From Clostridia bacterium (GTDB taxonomy: Bacteria; Bacillota; Clostridia; Christensenellales; Aristaeellaceae): DNA of 51,111 bases. The DNA lies in the NCBI GenBank assembly GCA_030530315.1, contig JAUMVG010000019.1:1-51111 (forward strand), given 5' to 3'. The notes under the pieces were generated by a model. It saw only the letters and a list, made by a program, of their open reading frames with translations. It was not told the DNA's origin and ran no database searches. Shown piece by piece: positions 1-9,292 of the stretch. How positions within the stretch are numbered: the first letter of the stretch is position 1; each line of letters starts with the position of its first letter. The position numbers were made by a program, and so were the translations under genes.

Positions 1-1
1 C

Positions 2-97
2 GAAGAGGCCGCTGCGGACGCCGAGGCTGCCACTGAAGAGGTCGTCGAGGACGCCGAGGCTGCCGTTGAGGAAGCCGCCGAAGAGCCTGCGAACTGA
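2..97 (+). CDS. C-terminal tail of an unidentified protein (partial)
   Basis: An open frame enters from the left edge and stops at 95-97. The 31 visible residues are almost only Glu, Ala, Asp and Val in a repeating pattern of the type EDAEAA. Such acidic, alanine-rich tails occur at the ends of some ribosomal and chaperone-like proteins, but nothing here identifies the gene. A good terminator follows at once, so it is the last gene of its transcript. Confidence 0.6.
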   Translation, partial: EEAAADAEAATEEVVEDAEAAVEEAAEEPAN

Positions 98-116
98 TTT
101 TATCGTTTGACAGAGA

Positions 117-147
117 GCCGTCTCCCTTCCGGGAGGCGGCCTTTTTC
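117..147 (+). terminator. Intrinsic terminator
   Basis: A 10-bp stem (117-126 with 131-140, one G-U pair) with a TTCC loop is followed by CTTTTT. It sits 20 bases after the stop codon of the partial gene. Confidence 0.85.
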
Positions 148-312
148 TGTCATTCTCCTGTCTGCTCGCATTTCCACGCCAAAGCCGGGAACTTTTTCCA
201 GCCTGCGGAAGTCAAAGCATGCAGGCACAGGCATTACAGAACTGTTAATTTCCGTTCATCCACTTAAATTATTATTCATGCGTTTTCAATGGCCTTTTGC
301 CATCATTGCCGC

Positions 313-318
313 TATAAT
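313..318 (+). promoter_or_regulatory. Possible -10 element for the Ig-like protein gene
   Basis: TATAAT lies about 100 bases upstream of the chosen start at 419 in a locally AT-rich stretch. No good -35 box is found at the right distance, so this is only a candidate. Confidence 0.35.
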
Positions 319-418
319 GGGAATATGGAAGCGGAGGTTTGACTCGCTCTATCGCCTCGCAGCGGCGGCCGGAGCCGCGCGCGGAGGTCAGATGAATAAA
401 TGCAAGGGGGAACACACG

Positions 419-1384
419 ATGGGTAACAACTGGATCAAACGCATTCTTGCGCTGGTGCTGGCGCTGATGCTGGCGGTGCCGTTCTTCGCGATGGCCGAAG
501 AGCTGGTGGAAAAGAGCGCCGCCACCAAGGACGGCTCTTCCTTCTATGTCGCCGCCAACAGCACGGTCACGCTGAACGTGGGCCAGCAGATCGCCGTGGA
601 CCCGCAGGGCCGCACCATCAAGTCTGTCAAGAGCTCCAGGAAGAAGTCCGTGTCCATCAACAAGAGCGGCGTCGTCACCGCGCTGTCCGAGGGCACCTCG
701 AAGCTGACCATCACCTATACCAACCGCACGAAGTTCGTGTTCAAGGTGAAGGTGGTCGATCCCAAGAAGCCCAGCTCCGTGTACTTCGCCGAGGGCGCCA
801 CCATCAGCATCTACGCCGGCCAGTCCAAGGCCCTGACGCCCCATCTTTCTCCCTCCACGGCGGTCACCACCTACAGCTGGAAAACCTCCAAGAAGAAGAT
901 CGTCAAGGTCTCCGGCGGCGTGATCACCGGCGTCGCCAAGGGCACCGCGAAGGTCACCGTCACCACTGCCAACAAGAAGAAGGCCACCATCACCGTCAAG
1001 GTGCTGGCCAACAAGCTGGACCACCTGAGCCCCGCCCCCACCGCCGCGGACATCAACGCCATCGGCCGCAACTGGACCGTGCGCCTGAAGTCCGTCGAGA
1101 TCCTCGGCGGCGGCAAGGTCGCCGTGGAGTTCTACCTGCTCAACGGCCTGGGCACCTCCAAGCAGGTCCAGAACCTGTACGTGGACCTGTGGATGGGCAA
1201 CATCCCGCTGGTGCGCGGCACCATCAAGAAGATCAACGTCAAGTGCGGCCACAACAGATCCAAGGTGTTCAAGGCCACCTTCAGCGGCAGCCAGGTGCTC
1301 ACCAGCAGCCTCGTGCTGCCCCAGGCGTCCAACCAGCGCTTCCGCTTCAAGGGCCTCAACGGCGTGCTGAAGTATCGCCTCTGA
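419..1384 (+). CDS. Secreted protein with bacterial Ig-like (Big_2) repeats
   Basis: The product has 321 residues. It opens with Lys/Arg followed by a leucine/alanine-rich core and an AMA-type signal peptidase site near residue 26, so it should be exported. Residues about 42-115 and 120-200 each end in the pattern GVxTxxxxGTxKxT(I/V)T, which marks tandem Big_2 Ig-like domains, usually found on surface or adhesion proteins. The last 120 residues form a separate beta-rich domain that I do not recognise. The frame is open further upstream, but ATG 419 is chosen because AAGGGGG precedes it by about 8 bases and it starts the signal peptide. There is no sortase motif or membrane anchor, so how it stays at the surface is not evident. 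Confidence 0.85.
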   Translation: MGNNWIKRILALVLALMLAVPFFAMAEELVEKSAATKDGSSFYVAANSTVTLNVGQQIAVDPQGRTIKSVKSSRKKSVSINKSGVVTALSEGTSKLTITYTNRTKFVFKVKVVDPKKPSSVYFAEGATISIYAGQSKALTPHLSPSTAVTTYSWKTSKKKIVKVSGGVITGVAKGTAKVTVTTANKKKATITVKVLANKLDHLSPAPTAADINAIGRNWTVRLKSVEILGGGKVAVEFYLLNGLGTSKQVQNLYVDLWMGNIPLVRGTIKKINVKCGHNRSKVFKATFSGSQVLTSSLVLPQASNQRFRFKGLNGVLKYRL

Positions 1385-1428
1385 GCGCAGGGCATTTGGC
1401 CCCATTCACCATACGCTGAATAACTGTC

Positions 1429-1456
1429 CGGGCCGCCCGTGGATCATGGGCGGCCC
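1429..1456 (+). terminator. GC-rich hairpin after the Ig-like gene
   Basis: GGGCCGCCC and GGGCGGCCC flank a 9-base loop 45 bases after the stop codon. No T-run follows, so it may act as an mRNA 3' end or as part of the adjacent repeat block and not as a classical terminator. Confidence 0.4.
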
Positions 1457-1576
1457 GAATGCGTCGTGCGACTTGAAAGCATCCTTGCGCGGGCGGCCCG
1501 AATGCGTCGTGCGGCTTGAAAGCATCCTTGCGCGGGCGGCCCGGATGCGTCGCGCGGCTTGAAAGCATCCTCTCAC
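1448..1576. repeat. Three tandem copies of a 43-bp repeat
   Basis: Units start at 1448, 1491 and 1534, each beginning GGGCGGCCC and containing CTTGAAAGCATCC. Units 1 and 2 differ by one base; unit 3 is more diverged at its end. The units are contiguous, without spacers. The rest of 1385-1647 holds no gene that I can support. Confidence 0.85.
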
Positions 1577-1647
1577 GGACGGGCCGATCGATTTTCACCC
1601 TGCGGGCGCCTTTTTTCGCGCCTTTGCGCCGTTTTAACCTGCCGCGC

Positions 1648-1677
1648 TTGACAAGGGCCGGCCCGCGCGGCTATAAT
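1648..1677 (+). promoter_or_regulatory. Sigma-A-type promoter of the leuS leader
   Basis: TTGACA at 1648-1653 and TATAAT at 1672-1677 are both perfect consensus boxes separated by 18 bases. Transcription would start near 1684, just before the T-box stem I. Confidence 0.9.
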
Positions 1678-1683
1678 AGGGTT

Positions 1684-1922
1684 GCTTTGATGGAACCCAG
1701 TAGGCGATTCCCGCGAGCTTCAGAGAGCTGCCCCGTGGCGCGACGCGCCCAGGCTGGAAGGCAGCGCCGCGCAGCGCCGAATCTCACTCCGGAGCGCCCC
1801 GCGTTCGCGGGCGGACGCCGCCGTTACCGGCATCGAGGGGATCCCCTTTGGGGATCAACGAGAGTGGTACCGCGAAGGACAATCGTCCTCCGTCTCTTGT
1901 GTGAGACGGAGGTTGTTTTTTG
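1684..1922 (+). promoter_or_regulatory. T-box riboswitch, leucine specific, controlling leuS
   Basis: The leader has the landmarks of a T-box: an AGTA element at 1699-1702, the specifier-loop GAA at 1779-1781 followed by CTC (a leucine codon) at 1783-1785, and the T-box core GAGTGGTACCGCG at about 1862-1874. The TGGT at 1865-1868 would pair with an ACCA tRNA 3' end, which fits tRNA-Leu with discriminator A. An intrinsic terminator follows: stem 1887-1896 with 1903-1912, then a T-rich tail to 1922. By the known mechanism, uncharged tRNA-Leu stabilises the antiterminator and lets transcription proceed to leuS. Confidence 0.93.
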
Positions 1923-1926
1923 GGAA

Positions 1927-2153
1927 GTAACTATTCAGTCTGTGGCTGAATAGTTACAGTCAGACGGGGGCGTAAACTCCCCCGCCGAGGCCACCCCCTC
2001 CAGATTTGTCTGAAATCCGAAGGATTTCCGAGCGGCAAATCTGCAAGGAAAGGATTTTTGCTCTGGTCGTCAGGCTTCCCGGCGCAAAAATTCCCCCGTT
2101 CCCGCCGTACTTGCCGCCGGTAACGATTGAATATCAGAGGGGCTTCGCCCCTC
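1927..2153. repeat. Cluster of perfect inverted repeats between T-box and leuS
   Basis: This gene-free stretch holds a perfect 12-bp inverted repeat (1927-1938 with 1946-1957), a nested palindrome (CAGATTTG 2001-2008 with CAAATCTG 2036-2043, enclosing GAAATCC/GGATTTC) and a third hairpin, GAGGGGC/GCCCCTC, at 2137-2153. All lie in the leuS transcript. The structure suggests small repetitive elements inserted in the leader; no coding potential is seen. Confidence 0.55.
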
Positions 2154-2228
2154 CAATACCTCTCCGCAAGTTAGTTGGAAGCATGGAGTGAACAGTCTTT
2201 TGGGGAAATCGGGAAATCGGGCAGCCTG

Positions 2229-2266
2229 CATGCATTCCCAATTCTCAATCCCCAATTCCCAATTGA
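2229..2266. repeat. Heptamer-type CCCAATT repeat
   Basis: Imperfect tandem units of the form CCCAATT(C) lie directly upstream of the leuS ribosome binding site. A cleaner array of the same unit occurs at 6668-6698. Confidence 0.6.
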
Positions 2267-2290
2267 ATCAAAATGTACGAGGTGCATATC

Positions 2291-4711
<2,421 letters not shown>

Positions 4712-4768
4712 CGCGCACAGCAGATTCCAGAATGATTGTCGACATGTTCCTGCGGAACTCGCCGACCC

Positions 4769-4787
4769 GGAAAACGTTCCGTTTTCC
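4769..4787 (+). terminator. Hairpin after leuS
   Basis: GGAAAACG and CGTTTTCC form a perfect 8-bp stem around TTC about 58 bases after the leuS stop. The T-rich arm is within the stem, so termination strength is uncertain. Confidence 0.4.
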
Positions 4788-5035
4788 TAGAGTGTGTTTC
4801 TAAAGTCGAGGATGTGCAGTTTCGAGTGCATCGGGCTGCAGTTCAAGGCGATTTTCGCGGTGCCGCGTCCCAATCCACGGGATTGTGACGTCGGCAGTCG
4901 GCCAAAGGCCGACCGACAAACCTTGAAGGTTTGTCGCCTTGAAGGTTTGCTGGCGGCAAATCAAGGGAAATCAACGCAGAAATGCAGTTCGAGGTGCCGA
5001 AGATGCATGATCGGGATTTTAGAAAAACACTCTAG
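4787..5035. mobile_element. MITE-like 249-bp element with terminal inverted repeats
   Basis: The 18-bp ends, 4787-4804 and the reverse complement of 5018-5035, both begin CTAGAGTGT and end TTCTAAA, differing at one or two central positions. The interior has no coding potential but holds perfect hairpins: GTCGGCC/GGCCGAC at 4897-4913 and CGACAAACC/GGTTTGTCG at 4914-4936. A non-coding body with matching termini is the layout of a miniature inverted-repeat transposable element. A target duplication is not clear; the flanks share only TC, or the CTAG itself is duplicated. Confidence 0.6.
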
Positions 5036-5057
5036 TCATGTACAATTCCAATAAAAG

Positions 5058-5099
5058 AATCGCCCCGGATTCCCATTCTTCAGGGAATCCGGGGCGATT
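5058..5099 (-). terminator. Intrinsic terminator of the minus-strand membrane gene
   Basis: A perfect 17-bp stem (5058-5074 with 5083-5099) is followed on the minus strand by CTTTTATT. It lies 40 bases beyond the stop codon of the gene at 5139-5717. Confidence 0.9.
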
Positions 5100-5138
5100 G
5101 TCGTTCAAATTGCTTTTCCGGGGCGGACGAATCCCTCG

Positions 5139-5717
5139 CTATCTCAGAACCTCCGCCAGCTTGCCCTCGGGCTCGACGCCGCTGCCATCCCGGATCAGTC
5201 GGAACATCTCCCGCCGCTGCTTTTCGCTGTAGATGCCGGCGTTCATGTGGTAGCGCTTGTTGTCCTTGGTGATGAAGGCCACCTCGTGCACGGGAAACAG
5301 CTTGTTCTTTTCCCCGGCCTGGCCGCGGTCGATGCGCTCGTAGCCCAGGTCCTCCACATAGCCGTACCTGGCGATGTTGTCCAGGCGGATGGTCTTGTCC
5401 ACGAAGCGGATGTCCAGATCCCCGGTGCGGAAGAGGAACGACGCCCGCTTCTCGCCCGCCTTCGGGCGGATGTTGGCGGGCCAGGCCATGCGCAGCCGAC
5501 CCTCGCCCACGGCCACCTGGCTGCGCACGTACATCCAGGTATAGCAGACCGCCATGGCGAATATGACGTAGGAAAAGAAGGAGAAGCTGGATAAGATGTC
5601 GGGCTCCAGCTGCCGGGTCTGCCGGTAAATCGTAAACACCACGTCGCTGAAGCACAGCAGCGTCAGCACATACAACACAATATAGCCCGCGCAGTAGGGT
5701 CGAAAGCGCTTCATCAT
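5139..5717 (-). CDS. Small membrane protein of unknown function
   Basis: The 192-residue product has two hydrophobic segments, about residues 8-29 and 43-63, and then a soluble C-terminal part of about 125 residues rich in beta-strand-like sequence, including FRTGDLDIRFVDKTIRL and an AFITKDNKRYHMN strand pair. The layout recalls bacterial proteins with two helices and a cytoplasmic PH-like or DUF domain, but I do not recognise the family. The start is set by GGGAGG 7 bases before ATG 5717. It has its own promoter and terminator, so it is a single-gene unit. Confidence 0.8.
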   Translation of the reverse strand: MMKRFRPYCAGYIVLYVLTLLCFSDVVFTIYRQTRQLEPDILSSFSFFSYVIFAMAVCYTWMYVRSQVAVGEGRLRMAWPANIRPKAGEKRASFLFRTGDLDIRFVDKTIRLDNIARYGYVEDLGYERIDRGQAGEKNKLFPVHEVAFITKDNKRYHMNAGIYSEKQRREMFRLIRDGSGVEPEGKLAEVLR

Positions 5718-5745
5718 CCATCAGCCTCCCAGGTTCATTCGCTTC

Positions 5746-5774
5746 ATTATATATCATTCCGCGGAAAAAAACAA
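5746..5774 (-). promoter_or_regulatory. Promoter of the small membrane protein gene
   Basis: On the minus strand TTGTTT (5774-5769) and TATAAT (5751-5746) are 17 bases apart, 29 bases before the start codon. The promoter lies in the 68-bp gap after the regulator gene. Confidence 0.75.
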
Positions 5775-5785
5775 GCCGGAACCGC

Positions 5786-6637
5786 TCACTTCAATCCCTT
5801 TCGGTACTGCGTGGGCGAACAGCCCATGAACCGGCAGAAGGCGGAGGAAAAGTGCTCGATGGAGGAAAAGCCCAGCCGCTCGCTGACTTCGGTGACGGAG
5901 AGCTGCGTGTGGATCAGGTACTGGGAGGCCGCCGCCATCCGCGCCTCGGTCAGCTTCTGGGAGAAGCTCTTGCCGAAGTTGTTCTGCAGAAGCCGCTGGG
6001 TCTGGCGCACGCTCAGGTTGAGCAGGCCCGCCAGCTCCCCCAACGTCAGCGTGCGGTAGCGGTAGAAGAAGGCGTCCTCGATGACGGGCATCAGCCCCGC
6101 CCGGGTCAGCGCCGGCACGCGGCTCTCCGCCGCCTGGACCGGAGCGACGTTCTGGCCGTACATCCGCGTCAGGGTCACGATGATCTGCCGCAGCAGCGCC
6201 TCGGACATCTCCCAGCTGCCGGGCTGGGGGTGCCGGTTCTCCTCCACCAGCCGGACCAGCAGCGGAAAGATGCGCCCGCCGTCCTCCCCCATCCAGAAGG
6301 GAGTGTCCGCGAACAGGGCGAAGGGGCTGCCCCCGCTCCGGGCATCGTACTCGCAGTTCAGGTACAGGCAGTACTCCGTCACCGGGTTGGCGGGATCCGA
6401 GCGCTGGGCATGCACGATGCCCGGGCCGGTGATGTACAGGGTGTCCGGCTCCACGCTGCGGCGTATGCCGTCGATGGTGACCAGGCCCCGCCCCCGCTCC
6501 GTGTAGTGGATCTCGTAGCTGGTGTTGGAATGCCTGTGCGCCGCGATGATCGGCTGCAGCTGCTCGATGCGCACGTGTACCGGCGCGATCAGCAGCGGCC
6601 CCAGCTCAAAGCTGTCCGAAAACTCATACGTTTCCAT
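5786..6637 (-). CDS. AraC-family transcriptional regulator
   Basis: The 283-residue product has an N-terminal cupin-like sensor half: HRHSNTSYEIHYTERGRG contains the His-rich metal or sugar pocket pattern. The C-terminal 100 residues form a double helix-turn-helix, with the second one ending FSSAFCRFMGCSPTQYRK, the AraC signature. It is divergent from the zinc dehydrogenase and carbohydrate genes, so it most likely senses the substrate of that locus. An in-frame TTG 21 bases upstream is possible, but ATG 6637 is preferred because GGGGGGACAGGG precedes it directly. The effector cannot be told from sequence. Confidence 0.92.
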   Translation of the reverse strand: METYEFSDSFELGPLLIAPVHVRIEQLQPIIAAHRHSNTSYEIHYTERGRGLVTIDGIRRSVEPDTLYITGPGIVHAQRSDPANPVTEYCLYLNCEYDARSGGSPFALFADTPFWMGEDGGRIFPLLVRLVEENRHPQPGSWEMSEALLRQIIVTLTRMYGQNVAPVQAAESRVPALTRAGLMPVIEDAFFYRYRTLTLGELAGLLNLSVRQTQRLLQNNFGKSFSQKLTEARMAAASQYLIHTQLSVTEVSERLGFSSIEHFSSAFCRFMGCSPTQYRKGLK

Positions 6638-6667
6638 GCCCTGTCCCCCCAATTCCAAATTTCAGAT

Positions 6668-6698
6668 CCCCAATTCCCAATTCCCAATTCCCAATTCA
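6668..6698. repeat. Tandem CCCAATT heptamer array
   Basis: About four near-perfect 7-bp units lie in the divergent regulatory region, just downstream of the regulator's predicted transcription start on the minus strand, so they are part of its 5' leader. Confidence 0.75.
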
Positions 6699-6706
6699 TT
6701 ATACCA
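6698..6706 (-). promoter_or_regulatory. Extended -10 promoter of the AraC-type regulator
   Basis: The minus strand reads TGGTATAAT, an extended -10 element, about 60 bases before the regulator start. No clear -35 box is present, which is usual for this class. Confidence 0.6.
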
Positions 6707-6796
6707 CACTTATACCTATCTGACATCTACCTTCGCCAAAACGACATATTTAACATGAAGTCGTCGGATTTATCTCTAATCCCCGCCGGCAGAATT

Positions 6797-6805
6797 TGTT
6801 ATACT
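6797..6805 (+). promoter_or_regulatory. Extended -10 promoter of the zinc dehydrogenase gene
   Basis: TGTTATACT at 6797-6805 gives an extended -10 element 40 bases before the start codon and without a good -35, the pattern of a promoter needing an activator. An inverted pair ACGAC (6741-6745) and GTCGT (6760-6764) upstream could be a regulator site; this is inference. Confidence 0.55.
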
Positions 6806-6844
6806 GTAAACAGCCCATTAACGCAAATGAGGAGGAGTACATTC

Positions 6845-7906
6845 ATGGATAAGAAGATTCTCGGCGCCATTCTGCCCGGCAACAGCACCGTTGAGCTGAA
6901 GGAATTCGACATGCCCAAGCCCGGCCACGGCCAGGTCGTGGTCAAGACGAAGGCCTCCACCATCTGCGGCTCCGATATCCGCTGCATCTACCGCGCCCAC
7001 GTGGGCAAGGGCCCCGAGGGCTACCAGCCCGGCATGATCGCGGGCCACGAGCCCTGCGGCATCATCGTCGAGGAGGGCGAGGGCCTGAAGCGCTTCAAGA
7101 AGGGCGACAGAGTGATTGTGTACCACATCTCCGGCTGCGGCGTGTGCTACGACTGCCGCCGCGGCTACTACATCTCCTGCAAGAGCCCCTACCGCGCGGC
7201 CTACGGCTGGCAGCGCAACGGCGGCATGGCGCCCTACATGCTCTGTGACGAGAAGGACCTGATCGCCCTGCCCGACGAGCTGAGCTACGAGGACGGCGCG
7301 CAGGTGGCCTGCGGCTTCGGCACCTGCTACGAGGCCCTGATGAAGATCGGCGTCTCCGGCAACGACCGCGTGCTGGTCACCGGCCTGGGCCCGGTGGGCC
7401 TGGCCACCCTGATGCTGGCCAAGGCCATGGGCTGCGACACCACCATCGGCTGCGACGTGAACGAGGAGCGCATGAAGCTGGCCAAGGACCTGGGCCTGGC
7501 GGACTACGTGTTCAATTCCAAGGACGTCGAGGCCTGCGAGAAGGCCATCATGGACGTCACCCAGGGCTACGGCTGCGAGCGCGCCATCGACTGCTCCGCC
7601 AACAACTCCGCCCGCGCGATGGCAATCCGCTGCACCCGCGAGTGGGGCAAGATGGCCATGGTCGGCGAGGGCAACGACGTCACCTTCAACCCCTCCCCGG
7701 ACATCATGCACGGCCAGAAGAGCATCTACGGCTCCTGGGTCACCTCCCTGTGGCGCATGGAGGAACTGGTGGAGCACCTGGTCCGCTGGGGCATCCATCC
7801 CGACAAGCTGATCACCCACCGCTTCGAGCTGAAGGACGTGGACAAGGCCTACGCGCTGATGGCCTCCGGCCAGTGCGGCAAGGTCGCCGTGGTCTATCCC
7901 GACTGA
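6845..7906 (+). CDS. Zinc-dependent medium-chain alcohol/polyol dehydrogenase
   Basis: The product has 353 residues. Catalytic zinc ligands are visible as C41 in STICGSD and H68-E69 in AGHEP. The structural zinc lobe is present with C98, C101, C104 and C112. The Rossmann glycine motif GLGPVG is at 180-185. This is the threonine/sorbitol dehydrogenase branch of the MDR superfamily, which oxidises secondary alcohols of sugars, polyols or amino acids with NAD(P). GAGGAGG precedes ATG 6845 by 9 bases. It is the first gene of the sugar locus and divergent from the AraC regulator. Substrate unknown; a polyol or a sugar is likely from the neighbours. Confidence 0.92.
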   Translation: MDKKILGAILPGNSTVELKEFDMPKPGHGQVVVKTKASTICGSDIRCIYRAHVGKGPEGYQPGMIAGHEPCGIIVEEGEGLKRFKKGDRVIVYHISGCGVCYDCRRGYYISCKSPYRAAYGWQRNGGMAPYMLCDEKDLIALPDELSYEDGAQVACGFGTCYEALMKIGVSGNDRVLVTGLGPVGLATLMLAKAMGCDTTIGCDVNEERMKLAKDLGLADYVFNSKDVEACEKAIMDVTQGYGCERAIDCSANNSARAMAIRCTREWGKMAMVGEGNDVTFNPSPDIMHGQKSIYGSWVTSLWRMEELVEHLVRWGIHPDKLITHRFELKDVDKAYALMASGQCGKVAVVYPD

Positions 7907-7918
7907 TAAAAACGCCCG

Positions 7919-7946
7919 CGGGCTGCTGGCACGTGCCAGCAGCCCG
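7919..7946 (+). terminator. Perfect 28-bp palindrome after the dehydrogenase gene
   Basis: CGGGCTGCTGGCAC is followed immediately by its reverse complement 12 bases after the stop codon. No T-run follows, so it may be a weak terminator or an RNA-stabilising hairpin. Confidence 0.5.
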
Positions 7947-8003
7947 CCCTGCGATTGCCGCGATCGCGGGCATGTATTATTAACACTTACTGCCCCATTT
8001 CAA

Positions 8004-8040
8004 AATAATTGTTGAATTATTCCCACCCATAGTATATAAT
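8004..8040 (+). promoter_or_regulatory. Promoter and candidate operator of the aldo/keto reductase gene
   Basis: TTGAAT (8012-8017) and TATAAT (8035-8040) are 17 bases apart. A perfect inverted repeat, AATAATT (8004-8010) and AATTATT (8015-8021) around GTTG, overlaps the -35 box and is a plausible repressor or activator site. The leader to the start codon is about 55 bases. Confidence 0.75.
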
Positions 8041-8100
8041 AATCACAGTTTTGTTGGTTTGAATTAACCGGCGCACGCGCCGAAATACGGAGGTCTGAAC

Positions 8101-9105
8101 ATGATCGATCCCAATACGGTTCCTTCCTTTAAACTGAACGACGGCGGCAGCATTCCCTGCATCGGCATGGGCACCTTCGGCTCCGACCGCGTGACTCCCG
8201 AAGAGGTCGCGGGCGCCGTGGCCGGCGGCATCCGCGTCGGCTACCGGCTGTTCGACTGCGCCGCCTGCTACGGCAACGAGGACCAGATCGGCAAGGTCTT
8301 CCGCGCCGCCTTCGACGAGGGCATCGTCGAGCGCAAGGACCTGTTCATCATGTCCAAGGTCTGGAACGACATGCACCGGGACGTGGCCGCCTCCTGCAGG
8401 AAGACCATCGCGGATCTGCAGTGCGACTACCTGGACATGTTGTTCATCCACTGGCCCTTCCCCAACTACCACGCCCCCTTCTGTGACGTGGACTCCCGCA
8501 ACCCCAACTCCAAGCCCTTCTCCGTGGCGGAGTTCCTGGACACCTACCGCCAGATCGAGGCGCTGGTGGACGCGGGGCTGGTGCGGCACATCGGCATCTC
8601 CAACATGACCATCCCGAAGCTGAACGCGGTGCTGGACAAGCTGCGCATCAAGCCTGCCGCCTGCGAATCGGAGCTGCATCCCTGCTTCCAGCAGCAGGAA
8701 CTGTTCGACTACCTGGTGGCGCGGGACATCCTGCCCATCGGCTACATGCCCCTCGGCTCGCCCCGCAGGCCGGAGCGCGACATACTGCCCGAGGACCTGG
8801 CCGACATGCAGATGCCCGAGCTGGTTGAGATCGCCAAGGCCCACAACTGCCACCCCGCCATCATCTGCCTGAAGTGGGCGCTGCAGCGCGGCCAGCTGCC
8901 GATCCCCTTCTCCGTGCACAACTACGAGGCCAACCTCCGCGCCGCCGTCACCGAAAAGCTGACGGACGAGGAGATGGCCGCCATCGCCACCCTGGAGCGC
9001 GGCAACCGCCTGGTCAAGGGCCAGGTGTTCCTCTGGCCCGGCGCGAACGACTGGCACGACCTCTGGGACGAGGACGGCGTCATCGTGAGCTGCCCCGACG
9101 CCTGA
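8101..9105 (+). CDS. Aldo/keto reductase
   Basis: The 334-residue (alpha/beta)8-barrel protein shows the full AKR tetrad: D52 and Y57 in FDCAACYGNE, K86 in SKVW and H117 in FIHWPF. The product reduces an aldehyde or ketose with NADPH or NADH, or oxidises the matching alcohol. GGAGGT lies 6 bases before ATG 8101. It has its own promoter and stands between the zinc dehydrogenase and the sugar kinase, which suggests a redox step on the sugar or polyol imported by the downstream ABC transporter. The last 25 residues, rich in Trp and Asp, extend past the barrel core. Confidence 0.93.
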   Translation: MIDPNTVPSFKLNDGGSIPCIGMGTFGSDRVTPEEVAGAVAGGIRVGYRLFDCAACYGNEDQIGKVFRAAFDEGIVERKDLFIMSKVWNDMHRDVAASCRKTIADLQCDYLDMLFIHWPFPNYHAPFCDVDSRNPNSKPFSVAEFLDTYRQIEALVDAGLVRHIGISNMTIPKLNAVLDKLRIKPAACESELHPCFQQQELFDYLVARDILPIGYMPLGSPRRPERDILPEDLADMQMPELVEIAKAHNCHPAIICLKWALQRGQLPIPFSVHNYEANLRAAVTEKLTDEEMAAIATLERGNRLVKGQVFLWPGANDWHDLWDEDGVIVSCPDA

Positions 9106-9292
9106 GCCTCGCGGCCGGCTTCCACGGGCAAGCCGTACCAATCCTGAACAACCGAGGGGAACGGGGTCCCGGGAGCGACCGTCTTCCAAGGCCTCATTCC
9201 CCTGTCGGCATCTCCCGCCGTTCTTCGCATCCCGGGAGACATCACCGCGCGGCCCGACCCCGCGTCGACCGCGCCGCCACGAGGTGAACGCC

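Noticed and set aside
107-418. Earlier start for the Ig-like secreted protein
   Set aside because: The upstream extension crosses the terminator and the promoter-like sequence and removes the signal peptide from the N-terminus. ATG 419 has a ribosome binding site.
272-1405. Long minus-strand open frames opposite real genes, for example also at 2171-3946, 9242-12235, 12070-14292 and 16019-19537
   Set aside because: They lie opposite well-identified genes. Their products are rich in His, Ala, Gly, Val and Arg in a pattern produced by reading GC-rich codons backwards, and they lack ribosome binding sites and domains.
1448-1576. CRISPR array
   Set aside because: The three 43-bp units are contiguous, with no unique spacers, and no cas gene is present in the window.
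5852-6844. Upstream extension of the zinc dehydrogenase
   Set aside because: The open frame runs antisense through the AraC regulator gene. The dehydrogenase fold starts at 6845 with a strong ribosome binding site.
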